A DNA stretch of 64,000 nt, taken from Phorcus lineatus (lineage: Eukaryota; Mollusca; Gastropoda; Trochida; Trochidae). The notes beneath the pieces are model-generated. The model was given only the letters and a program-made list of their open reading frames with translations, was not told the origin of the DNA and did no database searches. Shown here in pieces: positions 46,001-56,912 of the stretch; the stretch's first letter is position 1, and each line of letters starts with the position of its first letter. Both the position numbers and the translations under genes were made by a program. The DNA is taken from positions 23,757,729 through 23,821,728 of the forward strand of contig OV121096.1 of assembly GCA_921293015.1 (NCBI GenBank). The letters run 5' to 3'.

Positions 46001-48264
46001 GCAATATATTGCGATATATAGCTCATGTATTGCAATAATATTGAATGAACTCTATGTTCAACTCTTTATACTTCTTTATGCAGTTTAAACATTATACATT
46101 TGATGAAATGCCTTCAGATCTTTTGAAATTTAGACCATTACTAAAAATGGTAAAGTTTGTAAGTAAATTTTGATGGCATACATAGTTAAAAACTGTTTAC
46201 TATCATGTAAGACAGCCAAACACACATTCTTGCACACCAAAAGAATTTTCTTACACGTTGAGCAAACTGAAAGAGTTTCTGAATAAAGTTGACTTCAAAT
46301 TAGCTGGTGCCATATGTTGCGAAAAAATATGAAAAATAACAATGCAATAATTGTATGGCCCAATTTGTACCACAATAAATTGGTATTGCGACAATATTGC
46401 ACAGCCCTAGTAAGCAATATTACTGCTTAAGCTTCTATTTGATCACTGAATTTCAACTCAATGGCAATCTTTTAACATGATATCTTCCAACAGTATTACA
46501 ATAGATCTTTATTTGAAATAAGATATATCAAAATACCTTTTTAAGTTTGACATTTTCTTCTATTTCTACATGGATATTTTCATCCAGTGGTCTAACTCCC
46601 TGAACCTCGTTCTCGGGAACCCGAACTTCCTCTGCGGGAATATTCTCTGCAGGTGCTTGACGAGGTGGAATTTCCACAGGTATCTCCACAACTGGGGCTG
46701 CAGCTCCCTCTATTGGTAGATCAGGACTGTTCTCCCTCATCAAAGGGAGACGACTCCCACCCATACCTAGATCCGGGAGAGGGGCAGGCGATGAGGAGGA
46801 TTGAGCTACTTCAGGCGGGGCACTTCGCGCAGCTGCATTTAATGTTCCATCAAGAACATTCTCTGCTATACGAGCCTGATCTTCTACATCTGGGTTCTTA
46901 AAAAAGAATTGAGCATAATGTTATAGTAAATATTTGAGTGTTAGATGTCGCTAGAAACACAGATTTCTTGAAAAAGTTAAACAGAACAATTCTGGTAAAA
47001 GTTAGTTATGTGTCCTTCGCCTTTAACTGAAATGAACACTGAAAGAGTGTCAAAATTGATCTTTTTCATCACTGCAGTTCAACCTACTTGCTGATGATTG
47101 TTCAGATTGAAGTTGTCTTCCCCTTGTGGTTCCGGTACTGAGTTGGCTGGTGGGGCTCCTGATATTCCAGACGGGTCCAAGTATTGGGGAAAAGCATTCT
47201 GAGCACACAAAAGGTCAGGCTGACGGAATGTGCCCCCTCCTAACAGAATTTGATAAATCATACATATAACTCATTTTGCCCGGACAGAAAATTCTTGAAA
47301 ACTGAGTGTCAATTAAGTCAAACATCAACTTAAGTATAACTGTTTAGACACCAAAACATAAGAATAAAATTCGAATACATTAATTATTGTTGCATGTCAT
47401 TGTTCAGTCACTTATTTATATGAACTCATCATTCATTAACCAAACAATAATAGTTTATATGATGATCATGTTGTACACATCATGTGAAATAATGAAATAT
47501 GAAATATACCCGATGCATATACAGCCCAGGGTGATGACATTGCTTGCTGCTGTTCTGCTGATTGTGCGACATTTGGAGGAACTGGATCTGCTGCCTTTAA
47601 AACAAAATGTAAAATATCACAATTCAGGAAATGCTAGTTGGCAGGATTTGAAACAACATCAAAATGATGATCAAACAATGTCAAATTTAATGTTCTTTTA
47701 TTCTAATCGTTTCCTATACATGTAGGTAGTTTTTATCTTTGTTTCGATATGAATAAAGAAACATAAAAATTTACACGTTCTACCTCAAATCCTCCAAATT
47801 CACCAAAGTCATCATCGTCATCAGCTGCTGGCACATCAGCAGCGGCACCATTAGCCTGAAAAAAGTTTAATTGCCTTTTTTCAACCATTGCTCTATATGA
47901 GTCTATATATTTTAAGTTTCACTTTCAAGTGCTACTACATATAAAAAGTAAGAAAAAATTAAATCGGTAGCGAAGCTATTTGTTTTTCTAATATTTATCC
48001 AAGATATTTTTTGTTACCCGATTATCTTTTGTCATTGAAATTGTTATGTCACAATGAAACAAAACAAAATAGAACCAAGACTGTACGGAATATCTATTAT
48101 TAAATGTCATATCTACACATCTTCAGATATTTGACATTTTATGACAGCTTCAATCAACAACAAATCTCCATTTCCATGTATTCAATATTTTACCGGGAAG
48201 ATAAAATCTTAAATATGTAAATGTATACCTGAGGAATGTTGTTTCCTGGCCAGTTATCAGCCAT
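40033..48264 (-). CDS. CCDC91: CCDC91 / p56, GGA-binding coiled-coil trafficking adaptor
   Basis: Thirteen coding exons on the minus strand: 48229-48264, 47784-47855, 47510-47594, 47088-47239, 46537-46896, 44539-44640, 44108-44185, 43368-43475, 43035-43196, 42432-42518, 42000-42089, 40664-40777 and 40033-40179. They join in frame to 530 residues, longer than the roughly 440 of vertebrate CCDC91. p56 binds the GAE ear of GGA adaptors at the trans-Golgi network. Residues 24-36 are DDDDDFGEFGGFE, matching the ear-binding peptide. Residues up to about 235 are low-complexity and Pro/Glu-rich, with VEIPVEIPP-type repeats. From about 230 on it is almost all coiled coil, including EVKKAGHDALTVVVAEY, EIQRAIEDERAKSQQLMEAA and IAEEQEKAEKKLEKER. 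The C-terminal RQRHLTSLDLFLASARQQL is the most family-specific part. Almost all introns are phase 0, and the one after 43035 uses a GC donor. The extra length lies in the N-terminal half, mainly the 120-residue exon 46537-46896. Confidence 0.93.
41625..41880 (-). mobile_element. SINE copy, minus strand, in a CCDC91 intron
   Basis: Read on the minus strand: an AGCACAGTGGTTAGTGTG head, a GGTTTGAATTCTGCC B box, then CAGTAAGGTTTGGGTGCAA, TAGTTGCAGCCGATGCTC and GGTGTTGCAGGCTTTCTCCC, as in the SINE at 22818-23132. The GCGGCGTTAAAC tail is missing. It is flanked by a diverged ~60-bp direct repeat. Confidence 0.85.
42640..42860. other. CCDC91 intron segment with a GGCGGATCCAG motif
   Basis: TTGGCGGATCCAGAGGGG near 42643 resembles the end of widespread decayed DNA elements, but no matching inverted end was found. 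The remainder of this intron (42519-43034) is featureless. Confidence 0.25.
43797..44040. mobile_element. ~245-bp dispersed element, copy 2
   Basis: It begins ACAGGCGCCAGACTCTATA and runs collinear with the copy at 26117-26366 for its whole length, with many substitutions. The TAGAGTCTGG terminal repeat is not preserved on the right. It lies in a CCDC91 intron and contains TA-rich tracts. Confidence 0.6.
44805..45380. mobile_element. 576-bp TIR element flanked by TTAA
   Basis: The ends AGTCATAGTCTCATTTTTG and its inverse CAAAAATGAGACTATGACT form about 27-bp TIRs with one mismatch and continue to GGCAA/TTGCC. Both sides carry TTAA (44801-44804, 45381-45384), the target duplication typical of piggyBac-class elements. 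The ends lack the CCC usual for piggyBac, and there is no transposase frame. Confidence 0.7.
45384..45621. mobile_element. ~240-bp TIR element abutting the TTAA element
   Basis: The left TIR (ATACCCTGATCTCTATCAAG, then CCAAAACTCTCATAT) is matched inversely by ATATGAGGGTTTTGGCTTGA and AAGAGATCAGGGTAT, with two mismatches. TTA stands on both sides, which fits a PIF/Harbinger-like 3-bp duplication (inference). It shares the TTAA boundary of the preceding element. Confidence 0.7.
45624..46536 (-). other. Remainder of CCDC91 intron 5
   Basis: AT-rich sequence between the two TIR elements and the 120-residue exon. Repeated (AT)TGCAATA motifs occur near 46003-46035 and 46340-46405, but no exon or element can be defined. 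The other CCDC91 introns, apart from the listed repeats, show nothing recognisable. Confidence 0.5.
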
Positions 48265-48840
48265 ATTAAATCTATATATCAAAATTAATGCTACAACTGA
48301 TAATCTATGTATTATTTATTGCCTTCTAAATTCACATATGTGGATGACGCCATATTTGTTCGAGCATTGTGGTCAAATTTAAGCCCGCACAAATCATAGT
48401 AAAAATATTATTCCTTCATACTTACCGTTTATTCACTATTTCAGTCAAATATTTAAATGAAACAATTAACTAAAACATCAAAATATTATTCATGATTAAT
48501 CACGGATTGTCAACAAAAGAACCAATGGTCGCACAGCAACAAAGTAACCTCGTTCCTTTTTACCTCTGACCTCTGCCAAATTTGCATCGGCGAAAATTTG
48601 GAATGTGATAAAAATTATAAATGATTTAAGCATTAATTGGAAATTAAAGGATCTACAGAGGTTGCAAACCCAATGTGTGACGTTTGAAAAGCATTGTTGG
48701 GCTATTGATATAACGACATTATTGTTTATATTCGAATGTGCAAGTGCGTTTGAAAACACTCACGCCGGATTTCGGAACTTCCTGAAAGTCAATTTTGCTG
48801 TGGCGACCGGGTGTTTGGATTGTTTCTAGGGATATATGAT
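48265..48840. promoter_or_regulatory. Divergent CCDC91 / fatty acyl-CoA reductase promoter region
   Basis: The 0.6 kb between the CCDC91 start codon and a candidate non-coding first exon of the reductase gene. A minus-strand donor (GTAAGT) at 48420-48425 suggests a short spliced CCDC91 leader. A plus-strand donor GTGAGT at 48841 suggests the reductase leader ends at 48840. A CCAAT motif lies near 48521. Boundaries are inference. Confidence 0.4.
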
Positions 48841-51688
48841 GTGAGTATTTGATAGTCAATATTGTTTTCATGATATAATTGAATTCGGTGTAATCATGAC
48901 AATGTGATCTACATGTTTAAACGATATTGAAGTATTGCATCGTACATCATATGTTTAACATCAGGCCATGACCTAAATATTTGTTGAAAGAATTTTCTAG
49001 TTTGGAAAGACAATGTTTTGGGAGATGTTCCGAAATGGACCACGTTGCAATCCCAGATGAAATATAGGAACTTTTTTTTGTCTTTGAGAACTGTTTATAA
49101 ATTGATGATAGGTTTGTGATTGTGGTTCATTGAAATAGTAATAATGTTTTTGAATCAGTCATAACCACGCCCATCTCACGCGATGTCAAACTTTTCATAG
49201 CATTTAACACGTGGGTTAGGATAGCTGCTGGTTAAATTCACAGTGTACACAACTAGTGAGTACGTTGCTATGATTATATGGGCTGATTCATTACATTACA
49301 AATTTTTAGTGTGCTCAATTCTCTCTCGATATGAAACATAACAAATTTATCTTTTTGGTTGTGAAGAGAAACAATTTATTCCTGTGATATTTTCATCAAT
49401 ATCAAAATATTAGATCATAACAATTTCAAAACACTTACTAAGTGAAGATATCTTCAGTAGCCAATCTTTTATAAAACAAATGACTTCTGATAAGAATAAA
49501 CAATAATGTTTTGATGTTTAACCATATTCTAAAAGGAAGTTCATCAGACTGATTTTGAAAAGTTATAAAATTCTGCACTGAGAGAACATGTTAAAATCTG
49601 TTTAGGTGCAGAACTGTAGCTATATAACCTTTTCCCCCAAAATCATTGAGGCGACAGGGTATCAAAGAGCTTATTTTGGCAAAACAACTGTAGCGAAAAT
49701 CTGTTTTGTCCCGTGTGGGCTTGTGTGCAGTGATATGGACTACCTGACAAATGTACCCCACAGAGGTAGCATTGCGTACATTGTATATCACACTGACCTA
49801 CTCCTTACAAGTTTATCTACATAGTATTACTGACACAGACCAGCTTCCTTTCGCGCCAGGCGTTCGAGCTGTGTGCACCTCCACTATGTTGCTGTAGGTA
49901 TAAGAGTTAGGTCAATTTGATAATTTGTCCAAATTGGCTATGAAATGACATTTTTGTTAGTGATATTCCATATGTATTGTACTTAATCTCATTGAAAGTA
50001 ACACATATGATTTTGGATCCCAAAGAAACAGTGAAATGACACTAATTAGTAAAGGCGTTTCCCAGTCTTGATATGGACTGAGTGTATTTGTTAAAATTGA
50101 TGGCAACTCACACACTGTAAACAAAGATGGGGACAAATGAACAGTGTTGTCCAAAATTGATAAAATTCAATGCTCTTTTTCAGTCAATAAATTTTTCTTT
50201 GGAATCAAGGTTGATTTTCCAAATTTTTGGTATCTTACATTGTCTTCTTGAAATCTTTATGTCCTTTTTATTGCATTTTAAACAGACATTGCCAGATAGC
50301 CAAAAAAGTAATTCTGTCAAATGACATTGCATTCTTTGGGGCATTACAGAAGAAAGTAGATGTAGGTGTCTTTGAAATTGTTTTACAATTTTTATTAAAC
50401 TAATTTCTAATGTGTCTGCTGTTAGTTAACTACTGATTAATATCTTATGATATGTATTCAAACCCATTCGTACAAGACACTATGTTATTATCTCAATGGA
50501 TCTTCTATTTGTACCTCTTTTATATTCTCATTCAAGTTCAATTAGATTATTAGGATACATGTACAATGCTTTAAAATGAATATCATCACTGAAAAAGGTA
50601 AATTTCATAAACAAAATTATTGGAACATAGGTTGAAAAACATCAGTTGTCATTGAAACGCCTATGTCATGCATTGTTTGCACCCAAACCAGGAATTGAAT
50701 GAAATACCAATTTACCAAAAGAGAAATGTTTTAATCTATTTAAATTTTGATAAATTCAATACAGGGTGCATTATATTGCTTAATGAATTTATTGCTCCTC
50801 TTTGTTAAAATTCAGGATTTTCACATAGATTTTTTAGATTCATTTTCTATTGGGGGTCGTGGTTAAATATGGCCGACCTTTCAGCTTGGGAGTTAGACAA
50901 GAAATATTACTTTACCATTTGAAGGTGTCCCATTTGTGCAGATATTGAAAAAATAATCAAATCTCATTGCCTTGGATCAACGCTAGATATCATACATAAC
51001 CTTTTAATGCATTTTAATGCCATTATTATTTTTGCTAGAACAATTTTGATAATATTTTAAGTGAGGTAGTATTATTTTACTAACAATCGTTTTATGACAG
51101 TTTTATAATACATAGGCAATGTGTATGGCTCATTTATCTACTTTGAGCATAAATGACATCCAAATTTACAAGCAAGCTGGCATGTAGTTTGGTGAATGTG
51201 ATCTTAGTTAAAATACCCAGCAAGCTGTTGCATGTTATTGAATAGCAGTATATGTGAGTGTGGTGTTTTTCTAATTAGAATTTCTGCTCACTGAATAAGC
51301 TGCTGTAAGTTGCTTGTCAAATTAATTCTTGGATTTGAAATCTTAACTTTCGAATGATTTTTAAGTATTTCTGGTTTGAACTCATTATTGGGAAACCTAT
51401 TGAAAAACTTCAAAAATATCATTTATGACAAATTGACTTTTGATTTAAGATCCCCGGTTCAATTCTGCTGATGTCATTGGTATTATCAGGTTAATTCAAT
51501 TTGCAGCCAGGGCTTACAGGTTTCATACGAATACAGATCTTCAGAGAGTTGCTCGTTTAAATGAGGGTGGCATCTTTTCCATCTAACTAAAATGATCAGA
51601 AACAGCAAGAAGTTTTGATTGAAGATTACCCAAGCACTGGCAAGCAGTACTTTTAAAAAATGTTTTATATGGAATTCTTCTGTTTCAG
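48841..51688 (+). other. Probable 5' UTR intron of the fatty acyl-CoA reductase gene
   Basis: From the candidate donor at 48841 to a clear acceptor (TTCTGTTTCAG, ending 51688). It is AT-rich; a weak GGTTCAATTC box near 51458 may be a SINE remnant. Nothing else recognised. Confidence 0.45.
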
Positions 51689-51695
51689 AAAATAG

Positions 51696-51968
51696 ATGGA
51701 AAATCAGAACTCTGTTAATGTTGCCCCCTCTACGGAATCAGACACAGATTTGACAGAAGTGAAAATGGCATCGCCAGTTGATTTATGTGTCGCTGATTAC
51801 TACAAAGGAAAAAGGATTTTCATAACTGGAGCATCAGGCTTCATCGGTAAAGTTCTCATAGAAAAACTTTTGAGGTCATGCCCTGATATAGAAAAAATCT
51901 ACATTTTGATGCGGCCCAAGAAAAGTCAGGACATTGATCAAAGAACAGAGGACCTTTTGAAACTGAAG
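51696..51968 (+). CDS. FAR1: Fatty acyl-CoA reductase, first coding exon
   Basis: A 91-residue N-terminal exon running to a GTGAGT donor in phase 0; the remaining exons are outside the window. The enzyme reduces acyl-CoA to fatty alcohol with NADPH, for ether lipids or waxes, on peroxisomes or ER. DYYKGKRIFITGASGFIGKV carries the TGxxGxxG nucleotide-binding turn of extended short-chain dehydrogenases. LIEKLLRSCPDIEKIYILMR and PKKSQDIDQR follow, in the expected FAR order. There are two possible starts. The ATG at 51696 adds 23 polar residues absent from vertebrate FARs and has T at -3. The in-frame ATG at 51765 (MASPVDLCV) has a strong context (AAAATGG) and gives a family-length N terminus. 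Which is used cannot be told. FAR1 versus FAR2 is not resolved from this exon, so the symbol means FAR-family. Confidence 0.9.
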
Positions 51969-52560
51969 GTGAGTGTTTAGTCTGACCTCAATGTCTGTCT
52001 TTTGCCAATTAAGAGCGAGAAGATATTCTGCTAAAATCTTAATTGGACAAAACTGCGTAAATGGCTGTCAAGTAAAGCAGTTTTGATCAACACTAATGGT
52101 ACCGCAAAGCTCAAAATGTCAACAACCAGAAATAAAGTAGCCATTGCAGTGCCTATGGTTGCCTTAGCATGTATCATTATTTTCTTATGTTTTAAAATGT
52201 TGCACACGCTAGCAAATGTCAATTTGTAAATAAGTACCAACTACCACTATCAAAATTGTGGACATCAACTTTTGTTTTGATGGTTTTTAGAATCCTGCTG
52301 CATATTCAAGTTTTGCTCATCTTCTTCTCTTTTGATAAATGATTTGAATGTTTTTATTCCTCAAACCCTGTTACACTTAAACATTTAGCAGCAAGGGAAC
52401 TGCCAATGCATGTCAAAATACATAAATTAAATCTAATGTGTTTTGGGATACAAAGAGGTGTTTTGCTTATCAACCTACCGGTATTTCCTCTAATAAACAC
52501 CAGGTTTCTATTACTCATCTGGGCCTCTATTTAGCTACAGGCCTCCAATGAGCGCCTGGA

Positions 52561-52663
52561 CCTAGATTTTCAAAGCTCTCTTAGCACTAAGATAGTCGTA
52601 GGTACCATCATTTACCATTGGCCTACAACTATCTTAGCACTAAGAGAGCTTCGAAAATCTAGG
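52561..52663. repeat. ~100-bp perfect-looking hairpin element
   Basis: CCTAGATTTTCAAAGCTCTC, then TTAGCACTAAGATAG, pairs with CTATCTTAGCACTAAGAGAG, then CTTCGAAAATCTAGG. The 43-base arms have about four mismatches and a short loop. It lies within a degenerate repeat of AAGCACTxGxCCTCTAATGAG units (about 52490-52930). Confidence 0.85.
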
Positions 52664-52907
52664 CCCTGGTCTCTAGTAAGTGCAGGACCTCTAACAAGCA
52701 CTCGGCCTCTTATGGGGGTCAAGGATAGTTTATGAAAATAAGCACTGGTCTCAAATGAGCACCAGATCTAAGCTATTGAATTAGTTAACATTGAACATAT
52801 TATGTAAAGTTAAATTTTCTGTTAAAGAAATAAGTACCGGGTCGCAGCGCTTAGCCTTAATTAGGCGCAAGGGGGTCAGAAGGTGCTGAAATAAATAAGC
52901 ACTAGGG

Positions 52908-53005
52908 CCTCCTTTAACAAAGCCTTAAGGTGATGTAAGTCCTTTAGGTAACCTTAGTGCAATTCTAAAGCATGGGAGTTAAGGTTAATCTTAGTAAAGG
53001 GCAAG
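52908..53005. repeat. Weaker inverted repeat next to the hairpin
   Basis: CCTCCTTTAACAAAGCCTTA and the inverse of TAAGGTTAATCTTAGTAAAG align with several mismatches around a roughly 50-base centre. Probably another decayed foldback remnant. Confidence 0.4.
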
Positions 53006-55526
53006 TACAGTATATGCTGTAATCTTGATATTCAGATTAAGTGTTGTTGGCAATCTTGTGATTTAAATAAACACTGATTATGAGCTAATTTCAACCATCA
53101 TGAATAACATGATGATGCTGTGTCTCCGAACAAGTTCTATATATTTATCTCTGATAAATAATGGATGAGGTGATGGTATTACATGACCCATTATTGACTT
53201 GTCCTCGATGAACTACTATCAGATAGTAGGTGACAGCTAGTTGATAGGTTGCATTTTTTTTTCAAGGTTGTAAATATGCCTCCACAAAGCAAACTTAAAA
53301 ATGAAATGAAATAGCAAAATTATGAGCCATTTCTAAAAAGGTGGCAGTAAATGTATTTCTTAGCTCGAAAATATATCCTCCACAGACGATGAGCCTTTCC
53401 AAAAAATAGTTTTATAAAACATTGGTATTTTAGCAAACTGGTTTTTAGTTTTTCTGTCAGTCCCTTAAGGAGCAAAGAATTCATTATTTGCAGAAAGTGT
53501 TTGCCCTTTAATATTTGGAATGAAAAACTTTATCTTTGTGTTCAGTTACACAACTCTTCTGCAATTGTCATGAAGGGTTTAATGTTTATCTGGGATGCCT
53601 TGGTTTGCAAAGAGTTTCTGTCTCGACCTTGGTTTCTATTTATGTAGAAGTGAAACAGTAAACATGATCAAATCATGACAAAGCAAGGTTATTTAATGCA
53701 AATCATGTCAAATGAAAAAACAAAAATATTACACACAAAAAAGAAATCCATTAATTGAGATATAGAGAAATAACTGAAATTACTTTTAAATGTACCTTAA
53801 GATCAGCAAACTACAGGGTAGTTGTGAACCATTTTACCCCAATTCTTAAGTAATTGGCATTAATTAACATTGACTGTTTAGTGGCTATTTCGCATATATA
53901 CTTTCAAAATAGTATTTCTGAAAACTAACCTCTGAAAGTTGCAGCTCTTCTTATATCATCTTTAAGTCCAAAGTTAGTTAATTACGAGATTTTGTCTTGA
54001 AAATTCACTGAATAGTGAGAGGACGCGACTTTTATGACCCAAATAACGACAAACATTAGTCCAACTGAAGCAGAACCTTGGAACTACATGAATTTAAGAT
54101 ATTGGTTGTGAAAAGACTAATATTGATATTTGATAATAGATACAAGTGTAGGTATTCTAATCACAGAGGTCAAACTATCACTTGATAATTCTACTGTTCT
54201 TGACCCTTGATTATGTGTGATGACACCGTACCCTGATGATAGACATTAGTAGGTACTGTAGCATCTGATACTGGACATTTATCTGGTAACGTAGGACACA
54301 TTAACACCTGACCCTAAAACTTATCTTCACATGCTTTTCAAAAATAATTTAACAACAGGAGTTAGCAATACATTTCCGTGCCTTTAATTCACAGACTTAT
54401 TTTAGTTTTTTTTCTATTGAGTTGAGCTTGAGCTTTGTAAAAGTCAAAGGTAAAATTGGGTTGGTCAGTGATCTTGGCTTTTCAGATTTTTTAGCCTCTG
54501 CAACCTAGAGCAAATGCAACATTTTTGTTGGATTTTTGTGTCTCCTTGGAAACCCAACACAGATATATGCTGTTTTGGTGTTTTGGATGCAATTTTATGA
54601 ATTCATGTCATGAAACTGTGTTTTATTGCTCTTGATACTTGTCCATGGTTTAAAAATGAAAAGTATCTCAAGTATTAAATTTTTTACTGCTTCTTCAAAA
54701 ATGTTTTGAACTTTTTATGATTTGAAAAGAAAAGTGTGTTAAAAAAGAGTTTTAGACTGGTATTTTTCCCCATTTAATTAATCAGGTCAAAAGGAAAATT
54801 ACAAAGGCTTGTATATGTTCTGAATTTATTTGCTGCAAGACTTGATTTACTGGTTTGATTCAATTTGAATTCTGATCAAGGCTGAGAGATGAAATCCAGA
54901 TGAATATATCATAGTACATACATATCATGAAGAAATTATTAATTACATTGAATTTACTCTACTTTCTGCAGGCTGTTCTGTGTTTAGAATCTTACAAATT
55001 TTAATTTTTAACATTGTGGATAACATTTGAGGGATTCTAGTCTATATTTCAAATATAATTTTTGCAGTCATATAAATTAAAATCATAAACTTCTGATCTA
55101 CACAAAATGATCAATTTGAATTCCTCTTTTGAATTTGTACAAAAAGGGCAATGATCAGTGATTTTTCATATTTTGGGAAAAATATTATATTAGATTAAGT
55201 TAATCATTAAATACTAAATTGACTATTTGGGTCAAGGCGTCTTGATTCTGCATAACATATTGTCAATAGAGACATAAGTAAATATTTACGAAGGAGTGTA
55301 ATAGCCTAATAGGCAACAAGTAGATAACTAGACAGGATATAGGATTGTCAAGCATTTTTAGACTGTCTTATAGTCTGTAACTACAGACGATGGACAAGAG
55401 ATTTTGCATGGTAGCATATTTTTCATCTACATGCATTTAGTGGAGCATAAATAATTGTAACGGGTTAACTTCCATCAGATCAATTTCACATTTGGCTTCA
55501 ACCTCTTAAATACTGAATAATCTTAA

Positions 55527-55585
55527 AGTGAGTGAGTTGTTGTTTAACGCTGCTTGGGCAATATTACAGCCATTAGTGGCGTTGA
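55527..55585 (-). mobile_element. SINE tail fragment, minus strand
   Basis: AGTGAGTGAGTTGTTGTTTA, then ACGCTGCTTGGGCAATATTA, is the reverse of the GCGGCGTTAAAC/CTCACTCACT tail of the SINE at 22818-23132. The head is missing. Confidence 0.65.
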
Positions 55586-56103
55586 ATAATCTTAAAATGT
55601 TTGTTTAAACAATGACCTCAATTTGATCAACAAAGCAGTAGTGATAAAGCTTAAAACATGTGATCTATTGCAAAGTTTTTATTCAAATCCATTTGTAGGT
55701 TAATCTGATGATATTGATAACAAATAATTTCAATGAAATTATGTACTTATTTATTATTTTTGTTCAACCTGCAAAGTTTTACATTGATCCAATCAAAACT
55801 CATTTCATGAAAATATTTATGCTACACTAGATTATGTAAGTTTATGGAAATAATGTCACCATTAGAACTCTTTTGTCCATCTTAATTATAATCTATCTCA
55901 ATGATTTGAATGAAGGTAGTTTCTGATTTGAATTTTCAAAATAAATTCGTAATAGAAATTCATGTCATTAAGGCTATTGTTTGATCTAGAAACTGGAATA
56001 ATTTCAAAATCTTGAAATTTATTCAGGATAAGCAAGATGGGATTTGAAACCTGTGTTGTGAATTTGAATCCTGCTCTGTTGCTTTGAATTCAGCAGTGGA
56101 CAC

Positions 56104-56259
56104 TGGACAGTGAAAATGTACACATATTTTTAACTAACTTTGTGGACAGTGAAAATGTACACATATTTTTAACTAACTTTGTGGACAGTGAAAATGTACA
56201 CATATTTTTAACTAACTTTGTGGACAGTGAAAATGTACACATATTTTTAACTAACTTTG
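56104..56259 (+). repeat. Exact tandem repeat, 4 x 39 bp
   Basis: The unit begins TGGACAGTGAAAATGTACAC and ends TTTAACTAACTTTG. All four copies are identical, so the array is young or homogenised. The 39-bp period is a multiple of three and leaves a repeated frame open on the minus strand (56090-56308), which I do not regard as coding. Confidence 0.97.
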
Positions 56260-56802
56260 AAGATGGTTTAATACATATGATAAATATAATAATGATATAG
56301 AGAATCACGAAGACAAGGAGTTTTATTGTTTATCAATTTCTCTATTATTGACTTTATTATAGATGCTTATGTCATCCAATTAGTTCATAATAAGAATAAG
56401 ATTCATTTGAAAATTTTTAAATGGGATCTCATATCCCTTCATTTTGAAGCTGAAATACTTTCCTAGCAGCGATAAAGAATATCTCATTTACCTATTTAGA
56501 TGAACTTTGTATAATTATAATTTACTTTTTTGGTTGTTTAGGACAAAATGATAATTCTTATTGCACATTTGCAATCATATGTATGTACTCCCTATTCATT
56601 TTTCATATGTTAAGCGCCTAGTGCTCAAATTACGAGGTCAGGAGCTATATATAAATATTCATTATTATATTATTATTATTATTATTATATGAAGAACACC
56701 TGCTTTCAAATCCATCCAAATTTTTCTGTAATCTAGAATATTCTACATGCAGGAGGTTTTGAATGTAATTCTGTAATTCATTGAGGATATCATATGAGTG
56801 GC

Positions 56803-56912
56803 TTTGTCATACTAAGATTTGACCAGAGTGCCTAAATATCAATATCTCCTGAGCAAGAGCGAGGTATAAACCAATATTTAGGCATGTGTGTTATGAACAT
56901 AGTATGACAAAA
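56803..56912. repeat. ~110-bp hairpin element
   Basis: TTTGTCATACTA pairs with TAGTATGACAAA at the ends, and GCCTAAATAT pairs with ATATTTAGGC inside, around a small loop. There are mismatches between the two stems. MITE or foldback remnant. Confidence 0.65.

Noticed and set aside
56104-56259. CRISPR-like array or coding repeat (minus-strand frame 56090-56308)
   Set aside because: The units are directly adjacent without spacers, in an animal intron. The frame is open only because the period is a multiple of three.
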